From the NCBI GenBank assembly GCA_900547015.1, contig URFD01000037.1, positions 1 to 14,060 on the forward strand: a DNA stretch of 14,060 nucleotides. The letters run 5' to 3'. This stretch comes from an uncultured Oscillospiraceae bacterium (lineage in GTDB: Bacteria > Bacillota > Clostridia > Oscillospirales > Ruminococcaceae). Every line of letters starts with the position of its first letter. Position 1 is the stretch's first letter. A program made the position numbers and the translations under genes. Positions 1-5,973 of the stretch are shown in pieces. Below the pieces are notes generated by a model, which saw only the letters and a list, made by a program, of their open reading frames with translations, was not told the origin of the DNA and made no database searches.

Positions 1-52
1 CAATTATAAAAAATCAAAGGTGGTTGTTTGTTACTTGACTTCTTTAATTCTC

Positions 53-80
53 ATTATAATCAGGAATCGCAAATTGTCAA
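53..80 (-). promoter_or_regulatory. Strong leftward sigma-A-type promoter
   Basis: Read on the minus strand, TTGACA (75-80) is followed after 16 nt by TATAAT (53-58). Both hexamers match consensus exactly. The start point would be near position 46, so transcription leaves the window to the left and serves a gene that is not visible here. The promoter is divergent to the metallopeptidase gene at 195. The plus strand of the same gap has TATAAT-like boxes (55-60, 129-134) but no well-spaced -35 partner. Confidence 0.7.
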
Positions 81-194
81 TAGCTTAACAAAGAATTTTT
101 TCAAAAAGGGAAAAACCGTCAAAAAGCCTATAATCAAGCCGAAAAATTAAGCAACTTTTCAGGATAAACCAAGCCTGAGAGAGGAGATGAGCGC

Positions 195-860
195 ATGATT
201 TCCTATACCCTGATTCGGACCAAGCGCAAGACCGTGGCAATCCAGGTAAAGTCGGACGGCTCGGTTGCGGTGCGCGCGCCGCAGCGTCTGGCAAAGCGGG
301 AAATTGACCGGGTGGTGCAGCAGAAGGAGGGCTGGATTCTGGCCCATCAGCAGCAGATGCAGCAGCGCCAACAAGTGCAGGAGTCCTTCTGCCTGTCGGA
401 CGGTCGGCTTCCGCTGTTGGGCGGCTGGCTTCCGATTACATACACCGATACCAAAACCCCGTTCTGCTCGCAGGGAACCTGCTTTCTGGCAAGGGGCGAG
501 GAAGCAGAACTGTGGGAACAGGCAGAGCGGCTCTACCGTTCGATTGCCCGTGAACAGTTGGAAAGACGGGTCGCAGACTATGCAAACCGGATGGGTGTCC
601 ACCCGACCGGCCTGCGAATCACCGGAGCAAAGGGACGCTGGGGCTCCTGCTCGGGCAAAAACAGCCTGAATTTCAGCTGGCGGCTCATCCTTGCACCGGA
701 GCATTGTGTGGACTATGTCGTGGTTCACGAGCTGTGCCACATCCTCCACCATGACCATAGCACGGCCTTCTGGCAGGAGGTGGAGAACTGGTTCCCCGAT
801 TGGCAGCAGTGTCGGGAGCAGTTGGGACAGCTGGCTCGTCAGCCGTGGTTCTCCAAATAA
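195..860 (+). CDS. YgjP-like zinc metallopeptidase (M48-related, DUF45)
   Basis: The 221-aa product has the layout of the YgjP/DUF45 metallopeptidase family. The C-terminal half carries the motif RWGSCS (148-153), the zinc helix HELCH (178-182, with H178, E179 and H182 as ligands and catalytic base), and a third candidate ligand H187 in HDHSTAFW. The N-terminal half is a beta-rich region with a Gln-rich helix near 48-62. It has no signal peptide or membrane segment, so it should be cytoplasmic. The ATG at 195 follows GAGAGGAG with about 8 nt spacing. Family members are common in bacteria but their natural substrates are largely unknown; one relationship often noted is to SprT/wss1-type proteases. 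The gene stands alone and converges on the small gene at 912-1091. Family assignment is firm; physiological role is unknown. Confidence 0.9.
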   Translation: MISYTLIRTKRKTVAIQVKSDGSVAVRAPQRLAKREIDRVVQQKEGWILAHQQQMQQRQQVQESFCLSDGRLPLLGGWLPITYTDTKTPFCSQGTCFLARGEEAELWEQAERLYRSIAREQLERRVADYANRMGVHPTGLRITGAKGRWGSCSGKNSLNFSWRLILAPEHCVDYVVVHELCHILHHDHSTAFWQEVENWFPDWQQCREQLGQLARQPWFSK

Positions 861-902
861 AAAACAACCCCACCTGCATCCGATGTCGGATGCAGGTGGG
901 GT
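861..902 (-). terminator. Intrinsic terminator of the 59-aa small gene
   Basis: Perfect inverted repeat with a 17-bp stem (867-883 with 886-902) and a 2-nt centre. On the minus strand it is followed by a T-rich run (complement of the A-run around 859-866). It lacks a T-run on the plus side, so it is a good terminator for the minus-strand gene only. The upstream metallopeptidase transcript would read through the hairpin without a canonical U-tract. Confidence 0.85.
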
Positions 903-911
903 GCTGCACGA

Positions 912-1091
912 TTAGCCCATCATGCTCGAGATGCTGTCCACAATGTCCCCGACGGCGTGTACAGCCTTTCCGGCCTTTTTCTTGAGCTGCTTGGCGGTGT
1001 TCTTTTTCTTGCCGGTCATCATATAAGCGGCGGTTCCGACCGCAGCGGTGACAGCTGCGCCGGTGAGAATGGTGGGAAGGTTCATTGCCAT
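912..1091 (-). CDS. Small membrane protein with lysine-rich tail (59 aa, unknown)
   Basis: I do not recognise this protein. The reading frame from the ATG at 1091 gives 59 aa: a hydrophobic Ala/Thr/Val-rich helix (about 5-25) that could span the membrane, then a Lys-rich stretch (28-42) and an amphipathic tail ending in SSMMG. The architecture resembles YtxH-like and other small single-span Firmicutes proteins, but there is no diagnostic motif. The start is fixed by GGAG 8 nt upstream of ATG; a longer upstream extension of the frame lacks an equally good ribosome site and looks non-coding. It is monocistronic, with a strong terminator immediately downstream. The positively charged segment after the helix predicts N-out/C-in topology. 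Confidence 0.65.
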   Translation of the reverse strand: MAMNLPTILTGAAVTAAVGTAAYMMTGKKKNTAKQLKKKAGKAVHAVGDIVDSISSMMG

Positions 1092-1146
1092 AACAATCAC
1101 TCCAGTCTGATATTTGCTCCTGAGATGAAAAAGAAGCATCGGTTCT

Positions 1147-1176
1147 AGTATGCCGCCGCGGGCTGCGCTTAAACAA
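1147..1176 (-). promoter_or_regulatory. Possible promoter of the 59-aa gene
   Basis: On the minus strand TTGTTT (1171-1176) lies 18 nt before CATACT (1147-1152). Matches to consensus are modest (3/6 and 4/6). It is the best-spaced pair upstream of the start at 1091 and would give a leader of about 48 nt. The palindrome at 1175-1191 overlaps its upstream edge. Confidence 0.3.
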
Positions 1177-1191
1177 GGAAACGGTTTCCTT
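1175..1191. repeat. 17-bp palindrome, possible operator
   Basis: AAGGAAAC-G-GTTTCCTT is a perfect 8-bp dyad around one central base. Its GGAAAC/GTTTCC half-sites resemble LacI/CcpA-type operators in style, although it does not match the cre consensus well. It sits between the divergent promoters of the 59-aa gene and the M3 lipoprotein gene, touching the proposed -35 box of the former. Confidence 0.35.
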
Positions 1192-1321
1192 TTATGACAA
1201 AGCGCCGTTTGCCCGATTTGCCGCGCGCTCCAAGGCATGGCTTAGCACCCTCGGGCATAGGCATAGAGGGACTGTTCAAAAAAAGTTTGCGGTTAGACGA
1301 TTCCGTTCGGAAGGGGAAATA

Positions 1322-1330
1322 TGGTATACT
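1322..1330 (+). promoter_or_regulatory. Extended -10 promoter of the M3 lipoprotein gene
   Basis: TG-G-TATACT is an extended -10 element 36 nt before the TTG start at 1367. No good -35 hexamer is present at 16-18 nt spacing. The expected region instead holds the small dyad TTCCG-TT-CGGAA (1301-1312), which could be an operator. Confidence 0.5.
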
Positions 1331-1366
1331 AAAAAGCAAAGACCCCGATAGAAGGAGTGATTCCGT

Positions 1367-3145
1367 TTGAAACGAACCTTATTTAATTCCTCTCGGAGAC
1401 CGGTGCGCCTGACGGCATGGGTGATGTCGGTTCTTCTGATTCTCACCACCCTGACCGGATGTCAGCAAGAAGCCCGCACCCCGACCGACCAGCACTTTTC
1501 ACAGGTGGAGTATCAGCGACCCGATGGTCAAAGCGTGGTGCAGCTCATCGGGAAAGCGCAACAGCAGGCACAGGATGACCTACTGCCGCTTGGACTGCTT
1601 CATTCCTTGCGGAAAATCGGGGATGCCACCGAGGATTATTACAGCATGATGACCATTGCCCAAATCCGCAACTACGCCGATGTCAACGACACCTTCTACA
1701 GTGCGGAGATGGAGTATCTGGACACTTGGGATGCCCGCATCCAAAGCGAGTATAACCAGCTGTTCAAGATGATTCAGCAGTCGCGCTTCCAGTCGATGAC
1801 CAAAGAAATCTACGGCAGCAGCGGCGCCGAGGATATGCAGATGAGCGCGCAGTCCAGCTCGAAGGAAATCCTCTCTCTTCAGGAGCAGGAAAAAAAGCTG
1901 GAGGCGCAGTATTACTATGAATATGCGCAGGCAACCGTCACCACCCCCGAAGGAGAGGTGCTTTTTTCCTCGCTGGAGCCGCAGGGTCAGACCGCTTATT
2001 ATTCCCAGTTCATCGACCGCTATAACCAAACGCTCGGAGAGCTGTATCTCGAGCTGGTTTCGCTTCGCGACCAGATGGCGCAGCTGCTGGGCTATGACAG
2101 CTACACCGAGGTGGCGGACTTGAATATGCACCGTTCCAGCTATACCCGAGAGCAGATTCAACAGTTTCGGGAATTGCTCAAGCAGACGCTGGTGCCGGTG
2201 TACGGCGGCTACCTCGAGGATTTTTATCGGCGGGCGGAAAACCAGACCTCAGCAGGATATGTCTACCTGATGGGAGAACCGTCCCCGACCCCGCAGGGAG
2301 ATTGGAAGGATACGCTGGAACGCTTTTCTCAGGTGTTTTCTAAGATGGCGCTGGAGACCGGGGAATGCTATGAGTATCTGCTTTCCCACGGCTTCATCGA
2401 TGCCCAACCCTCCCAGACCAAGGCGAATGTGACCTTCAGCACCCTGATTTATTCGCTGAACACCCCCTTCCTCTTTGCCAATATGGATGGCAGTGAGAAT
2501 GATGTTTACAGCATCTCCCATGAATTTGGCCATTGTTTTGCAATCTGGGAACAGCTCAAGCGCGGCTCCCGCAGTGAGGGACGCAGTATGGATGTCTGCG
2601 AGATTCACTCTCAGGCGATGCAGATGATGACGCTGCCCTATTACGAAGCGTTCTATGGGGAGGATGCCGATGTAGCGCGCCGCTATGATGTGTTCACCAT
2701 TGTGTCCGGCATTTTGACTGCGGCGCTCAACGATGAGTTTCAGGAGCAAATCTACCGGCAGCCACAGATGACGGTGGACCAGCTCAACGAGCTGTATTTG
2801 GAGCTGGCGCTGGAATACGGTCTGGTGGTGGAATCGCCCTACTCGGATTTGCAGACCTTTTCCAAGGGCTGGTTTACCACCAACCAGTATTTTGATACCC
2901 CGTTCTATGCCATCGACTATTCCCTGTCCGGCTGCGTGGCGCTGGAATTTTTGCAGAGGAGCATGGAAGATTCCCAAGGTGCGCTGGACACCTACCTTGT
3001 GCTGGTGCGTCAGGATGCCGGCTATGACTTTTTGACCGTACTGGAAAAGACCGGGCTGCAATCTCCGTTTTCAGAGGAACAGCTCGTCGAGCTGTCCGAG
3101 CTGCTCGGGGATATCCTGCAAGGAACCATCAAGCTCGCTGCCTGA
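1367..3145 (+). CDS. Lipoprotein M3-family metallopeptidase (oligoendopeptidase-like)
   Basis: The 592-aa protein is a zinc peptidase of the M3 (thimet oligopeptidase/PepF) type, expected to cleave oligopeptides at the outer face of the membrane. Residues 1-31 form a lipoprotein signal: basic start, hydrophobic core and lipobox LTGC with lipidated Cys32. The zinc helix is HEFGH (385-389) and the third ligand is E412 in CEIHS, 23 residues downstream as in M3 enzymes. Tyr514 and Tyr518 in FYAIDY fit the C-terminal substrate-binding tyrosines of the fold. The usual ExxSxxxE glutamate after the third ligand is Gln419 here. The start is TTG at 1367, chosen because AAGGAGTG lies 9 nt upstream and it opens directly into the signal peptide. 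Most M3 enzymes are cytosolic, so lipid anchoring is notable. The gene is monocistronic. Family is confident; substrates are not known. Confidence 0.85.
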   Translation: MKRTLFNSSRRPVRLTAWVMSVLLILTTLTGCQQEARTPTDQHFSQVEYQRPDGQSVVQLIGKAQQQAQDDLLPLGLLHSLRKIGDATEDYYSMMTIAQIRNYADVNDTFYSAEMEYLDTWDARIQSEYNQLFKMIQQSRFQSMTKEIYGSSGAEDMQMSAQSSSKEILSLQEQEKKLEAQYYYEYAQATVTTPEGEVLFSSLEPQGQTAYYSQFIDRYNQTLGELYLELVSLRDQMAQLLGYDSYTEVADLNMHRSSYTREQIQQFRELLKQTLVPVYGGYLEDFYRRAENQTSAGYVYLMGEPSPTPQGDWKDTLERFSQVFSKMALETGECYEYLLSHGFIDAQPSQTKANVTFSTLIYSLNTPFLFANMDGSENDVYSISHEFGHCFAIWEQLKRGSRSEGRSMDVCEIHSQAMQMMTLPYYEAFYGEDADVARRYDVFTIVSGILTAALNDEFQEQIYRQPQMTVDQLNELYLELALEYGLVVESPYSDLQTFSKGWFTTNQYFDTPFYAIDYSLSGCVALEFLQRSMEDSQGALDTYLVLVRQDAGYDFLTVLEKTGLQSPFSEEQLVELSELLGDILQGTIKLAA

Positions 3146-3173
3146 TTGCAGGCGGATTTCCAGTTTTTTTGCG

Positions 3174-3202
3174 TTGTCATCCGGCACCCCTCCTGTTATA
3201 AT
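3174..3202 (+). promoter_or_regulatory. Promoter of the 57-aa gene
   Basis: TTGTCA (3174-3179), 17-nt spacer, TATAAT (3197-3202). The predicted start near 3209 gives a leader of about 50 nt to the ATG at 3258. Confidence 0.8.
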
Positions 3203-3257
3203 AAAGCTGCAAATCTATGATATTTGTAGAGTATAACATGGAAAGGAAGGTATCGAG

Positions 3258-3431
3258 ATGCGCACAGAACATACAGAACATACCGCAGAAGAAAAGCCGG
3301 TTCATCGGCTGTTGGAGGAACAGTCGGAGGAGCTCAAGAGCTACATCGACCAGAAGCACCGCGAGATGGAGGAGCTGCTGGCAGAAAGCGAGGGCAGACT
3401 GTCCGAGCAGCTGCGGGAAAAGCAGCGATAG
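3258..3431 (+). CDS. Small charged coiled-coil protein (57 aa, unknown)
   Basis: I do not recognise this product. It is a 57-aa, highly charged, Glu-rich polypeptide with no hydrophobic segment. From about residue 16 onward the leucine spacing (HRLLEEQ..., EELLAE, EGRLSEQL) predicts one continuous amphipathic helix or a short coiled coil. The support for it being real is regulatory: AGGAAGG sits 7 nt before ATG, a near-consensus promoter lies upstream, and a strong terminator follows 20 nt after the stop. Other open frames across the same DNA lack these signals. It is a stand-alone transcription unit between the M3 lipoprotein gene and the convergent SnoaL-like gene. Function is unknown. Confidence 0.75.
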   Translation: MRTEHTEHTAEEKPVHRLLEEQSEELKSYIDQKHREMEELLAESEGRLSEQLREKQR

Positions 3432-3451
3432 ACCGCCCCGCCGACCGAAAG

Positions 3452-3488
3452 AAAAAACGCTGAAGGAAATTTTCCTTCAGCGTTTTTT
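3452..3488. terminator. Bidirectional intrinsic terminator
   Basis: A-run plus ACGCTGAAGGAAA pairs with its complement and ends in a T-run (arms 3452-3469 and 3471-3488, single-base centre). It works in both directions, ending the 57-aa gene on the plus strand and the SnoaL-like gene on the minus strand. Confidence 0.95.
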
Positions 3489-3498
3489 GTACCCTTTC

Positions 3499-3909
3499 TT
3501 AAGCGGGCTGAATCAGACGATGGGCAAGCAGCGTCTCAAAGGTGTTGATGATGCCGCAGTGCTCCACGATTTTCCCATTTTCGATTCGGTCGATGTTGAT
3601 GCCGTTAAAGCGCAGGTGCTTGCCGGAGGGCGGAATCCCCATCCAGTCGTCCAAATGGGTTCCCTCCATCACACATTCCGAGATGACAGTATCTCCGTCG
3701 CTGTATTGCCGGATGACCCTCATGCGGCAATCCGGGCAGAACTGCCGCATCCAAAGAAGATTTTGGCGCATCCCGTCAATGCCGGTCGGGATTAGCTCCT
3801 CTCCCTCCCGCAGCACACAGTCCTCTGCCACCAGCTCGGGCAGCTCGTCGAGCAGCTGATTGGAAAACACGACCTCGTAGAAATGACGAATCAACTCCTG
3901 ATTGTCCAT
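3499..3909 (-). CDS. SnoaL-like (NTF2-fold) ester cyclase-type protein
   Basis: The 136-aa protein has the length and layout of SnoaL-like NTF2-fold proteins: an N-terminal helix beginning DNQELIRHFYE, then a strand-rich cone, with the family-typical stretch WMGIPPSGKHLRF (about 89-101) followed by INIDRIENGKIVEH. Members include polyketide cyclases and many small-molecule-binding or hydrolysing proteins, so the substrate cannot be read from sequence. The start ATG at 3909 is preceded by GGAAGGAG with 8 nt spacing. It lies 33 nt after the BusR-like regulator gene on the same strand and ends at the bidirectional terminator, so it is likely co-transcribed with the regulator. There is no signal peptide. 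Confidence 0.8.
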   Translation of the reverse strand: MDNQELIRHFYEVVFSNQLLDELPELVAEDCVLREGEELIPTGIDGMRQNLLWMRQFCPDCRMRVIRQYSDGDTVISECVMEGTHLDDWMGIPPSGKHLRFNGINIDRIENGKIVEHCGIINTFETLLAHRLIQPA

Positions 3910-3942
3910 GAATCAAGCTCCTTCCAGAATGTTTGCTGTGCC

Positions 3943-4578
3943 CTACAGGGGAATTTCCCCGGCAAGCAGCAGCTTGGCTTTTTTATAGGATGCCTCGTCC
4001 CCGACAATCAGGATGCAGTCTCCGGCAAAAAACTGGGCATGAGGTCCGGGAGAGAGGATGGTGCTGCCGTGACGCTTGATGGCGATGATGGTCGCGCCGG
4101 TGTTGTTCCAGAAATGGACTGAAGCGATGGTGTTGCCCACCAGCGGACACCGCTCGTGAATCACCAGCTCAAACGGGGTCAGCGGATTGAGATAATTAAA
4201 GCGGTCGTTGGCATCCAGCAGGATGTTGATATTCTCCTGCAAACGGGTGTTCAGCTGCTTCTGCTCCTGCATCAGACGGTCGATGTGGTTCTTGATGCTG
4301 TCCAGAGAGGCGCGCTCGCTGGACTTGGAGAGAAATTCCTCGGCCTTTTCCACCGAGCAGATGACGATGCCGGAGCCCTGTCGGACATCCAGCACCCCGA
4401 CCTGTCCCAGCAGAAAGACGGCGCGCCGCACCGTCTCGGGCGAGACATTGTACTGGCTGGCAAGGGTAGAGCGTCCGTGCAGCTTTTCTCCCGGGCGATA
4501 TTTTCCGTTGACGATTTTGGATGCGATGTCAATCGCAATTTGCTTGTACACAGCTTTTTCGCTGGTGGTGTGGGGCAT
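3943..4578 (-). CDS. BusR-like GntR regulator with RCK_C (TrkA-C) domain
   Basis: The 211-aa protein combines a GntR-type winged helix-turn-helix (about 4-72; PGEKLHGRSTLASQYNVSPE spans the recognition helix region, ending in the wing RQGSG), a central helical coiled coil (about 78-128) and a C-terminal RCK_C/TrkA-C domain (about 132-207, with ATIIAIKRHG and FAGDCILIVGD). This is the architecture of BusR of lactococci and streptococci, where RCK_C binds cyclic di-AMP and the protein represses betaine uptake. RCK_C is a known c-di-AMP-binding module. I infer a c-di-AMP- or ion/osmolyte-linked repressor. No busAB genes are adjacent. It sits between the pyridoxal kinase and SnoaL-like genes on one strand. 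The ATG at 4578 has GGAAG close upstream. Confidence 0.85.
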   Translation of the reverse strand: MPHTTSEKAVYKQIAIDIASKIVNGKYRPGEKLHGRSTLASQYNVSPETVRRAVFLLGQVGVLDVRQGSGIVICSVEKAEEFLSKSSERASLDSIKNHIDRLMQEQKQLNTRLQENINILLDANDRFNYLNPLTPFELVIHERCPLVGNTIASVHFWNNTGATIIAIKRHGSTILSPGPHAQFFAGDCILIVGDEASYKKAKLLLAGEIPL

Positions 4579-4630
4579 ATGTTCTTCCGACCTTTCCCTC
4601 AGAATCGAGGGGCTTTCTCTGCTGTCCGGC

Positions 4631-4642
4631 AGAGGGACCTCT
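4631..4642. repeat. Small dyad in the regulator leader
   Basis: AGAGG-GA-CCTCT is a 5-bp dyad lying just downstream of the predicted transcription start of the GntR-RCK_C gene. A second short dyad CCCTC/GAGGG (4596-4611) lies nearer the ribosome site. Either could be an autoregulatory operator or a leader hairpin; this is a weak suggestion. Confidence 0.25.
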
Positions 4643-4660
4643 CTTTTTTTAATACGATAA

Positions 4661-4689
4661 ACAATAGCATAAAGCTGCCGGAATGTAAA
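4661..4689 (-). promoter_or_regulatory. Promoter of the GntR-RCK_C gene
   Basis: On the minus strand TTTACA (4684-4689), 17-nt spacer, TATTGT (4661-4666). It lies in the gap after the pyridoxal kinase stop codon, so the regulator and SnoaL-like genes can be transcribed independently of the kinase. No terminator separates the two, so read-through from the kinase is also possible. Confidence 0.5.
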
Positions 4690-4696
4690 GCACGAA

Positions 4697-5560
4697 CTAT
4701 AATAAGGAAAAATCCTTGATGTTCTGGCGATCCATCAGCACTGCCAGCTCCTTTTCAAACATGACGCCGTAGCGGGTGTCGGAGGAGTAGCTGAAGGTGG
4801 TCTTGATGCACCGCTCGACAAAATAGGTTGCCCTGCCCATCGCAATCGGCAGGCTGTCTCCGGTCAAAAAGCCTCCGGTCAGCACGCTGGCAAACAGGTC
4901 GCCGGTACCCGGATAGGAGACCGGGACATAGTTGCAGTCGATGCACCAGAAGGAATTGTTGCTGCGGTCGTACCCGATGTTGCAGATTTGCCCGGAAGCC
5001 ATCGGCACCCCGGTGACCACCACAAAGTTTGGCCCCAGCTCGCCCAAGCGCGCCAGCAGGCTCTTTGCCTGAGAGCGGGAAAGGCCCTCGCTGAAAAACG
5101 GGATTTTCAGCAGCATACAGGCCTCGGTCAGATTGGGGGTGATGATGTCCGCCACCTGAACCAGCTCGCCCAAGCGCCGCCGCATATCCAAGGTGATGGT
5201 GCGATAGGGACGGCCATGGTCTCCCATAACCGGGTCTACTACGGCAAGGGCATCTTGATAGGTGGAGAAGAAGCGCAGACAGTGGTCGATTTGCTCCTGC
5301 GAGCTTAAAAATCCGCTGTATACACATTCAAATTCCAGCCCCAGCCGGCGGTAATGTTCCAGACACGGCAGGGTAAAGTCGGACAGGTCGCGCAGCTCCA
5401 CCTGTCCCAAACCACCGGTGTGGGTGGAAAAAACGGCGGTCGGCACCGGACAGACCTGCACCCCCATAACAGACAGGGTTGGCAGGATAACAGATAAGGA
5501 GCAGCGGCCAAACCCCGATAGGTCATGGATGGCTGCAACGCGTTTTGGACGATCGTGCAT
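4697..5560 (-). CDS. pdxY: Pyridoxal/pyridoxamine kinase (PdxY/PdxK-type)
   Basis: The 287-aa ribokinase-fold enzyme is expected to phosphorylate pyridoxal or pyridoxamine with ATP, the salvage route to pyridoxal phosphate. Family motifs are in order: HDLSGFGRCSL (12-22) at the substrate site, DPVMGDHG (109-116), TPNLTEA (141-147), and the anion-hole motif PGTGDLFAS (217-225) with catalytic base D221. Length fits PdxY/PdxK. It is cytoplasmic. The ATG at 5560 is preceded by a GGGAGGGGG ribosome site, with an extended -10 promoter upstream. It is the first gene of a possible minus-strand run kinase / BusR-like regulator / SnoaL-like protein. The gene symbol is chosen by family; PdxY versus PdxK substrate preference cannot be settled by reading. 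Confidence 0.88.
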   Translation of the reverse strand: MHDRPKRVAAIHDLSGFGRCSLSVILPTLSVMGVQVCPVPTAVFSTHTGGLGQVELRDLSDFTLPCLEHYRRLGLEFECVYSGFLSSQEQIDHCLRFFSTYQDALAVVDPVMGDHGRPYRTITLDMRRRLGELVQVADIITPNLTEACMLLKIPFFSEGLSRSQAKSLLARLGELGPNFVVVTGVPMASGQICNIGYDRSNNSFWCIDCNYVPVSYPGTGDLFASVLTGGFLTGDSLPIAMGRATYFVERCIKTTFSYSSDTRYGVMFEKELAVLMDRQNIKDFSLL

Positions 5561-5600
5561 AAGCGGACCCCCTCCCGAAAAAAGCTAGGATTTTGTTCCT

Positions 5601-5629
5601 ATTATAACACGGGGATGCCCTGCACGCAA
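5601..5629 (-). promoter_or_regulatory. Promoter of the pyridoxal kinase gene
   Basis: On the minus strand TTGCGT (5624-5629), 17-nt spacer, TATAAT (5601-5606), with an extended TG-T before the -10 box. The start point would be near 5594, giving a short leader to the ATG at 5560. Confidence 0.75.
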
Positions 5630-5667
5630 ACACGCCGGTCGACGCAGGGCGAGGAGCGGTTGGAAGT

Positions 5668-5687
5668 AACGCTGAAAAACGCTGAAA
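5668..5687. repeat. 10-bp tandem direct repeat in kinase/typA divergent region
   Basis: AACGCTGAAA occurs twice back to back (5668-5677, 5678-5687), one helical turn apart. A related AACGCTGGAA is at 5761-5770 in the typA promoter. Tandem decamers between divergent promoters are a plausible activator or repressor site. Confidence 0.35.
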
Positions 5688-5765
5688 TATTTTTAACAAT
5701 CTAAACAAAAACAAATTCTGCCAAGGCGGCGGCTTTATGCAATACAAGGGAAATTCAAAAAACGC

Positions 5766-5794
5766 TGGAAACCAGCCGATTTTCGAGATATAAT
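5766..5794 (+). promoter_or_regulatory. Promoter of typA
   Basis: TGGAAA (5766-5771), 17-nt spacer, TATAAT (5789-5794). The -35 box lies inside the dyad GCTGG-AAA-CCAGC (5764-5776), which could be an operator. A start near 5801 leaves a leader of about 170 nt before typA. Confidence 0.6.
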
Positions 5795-5800
5795 GATAGG

Positions 5801-5973
5801 AGAAATTTTGTCATGACCGGTAGTGTTTGGGGGCAGGGTTCCTCCTGTATGTCCGGTATGCTGCGCCGCTGTGCAGACAAAAGGGGTCACAAAGCGGCGA
5901 TATGAAGCAACATCGGGCCGAAGCCGATTCCTGTCGGGTCCGGCATCTTGGAGTTAGAGAAGGAGAGTTTGAC
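5801..5973 (+). promoter_or_regulatory. Long 5' leader of typA, unassigned
   Basis: About 170 nt separate the predicted transcript start from the GTG start of typA. The leader matches no riboswitch I recognise and has no T-run attenuator. It holds an ATG-initiated 30-codon frame (5813-5905, stop TGA) encoding a peptide with two Cys; its ribosome site (AGGAG, 5798-5802) coincides with the predicted transcript start, so translation is doubtful. Several GC-rich short complementarities (for example near 5920-5945) suggest local structure. Confidence 0.3.

Noticed and set aside
35..60. Plus-strand TTGACT and TATAAT as a promoter for the metallopeptidase gene
   Set aside because: The spacer is only 14 nt, too short for a normal sigma-A promoter; the minus-strand pair in the same DNA is a much better match.
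1239..1260. TTAGCACCCTC resembling half of a CIRCE (HrcA) element
   Set aside because: No matching GAGTGCTAA half at the required 9-nt spacing, and the downstream gene is not a chaperone.
3138..3170. Possible terminator after the M3 lipoprotein gene (GCCTG/CAGGC stem and T7 run)
   Set aside because: The stem is short, overlaps the stop codon, and the T-run begins 8 nt after it, so it is not a canonical intrinsic terminator.
3217..3795. Plus-strand open frame of about 192 codons across the 57-aa gene and the SnoaL-like gene
   Set aside because: It crosses a strong bidirectional terminator, is antisense to the SnoaL-like gene, and lacks a ribosome site; the 57-aa frame has all expected signals.
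5813..5905. 30-codon upstream frame as a real gene
   Set aside because: Its ribosome site falls at or before the predicted transcript start and the peptide has no recognisable features; kept only as a leader observation.
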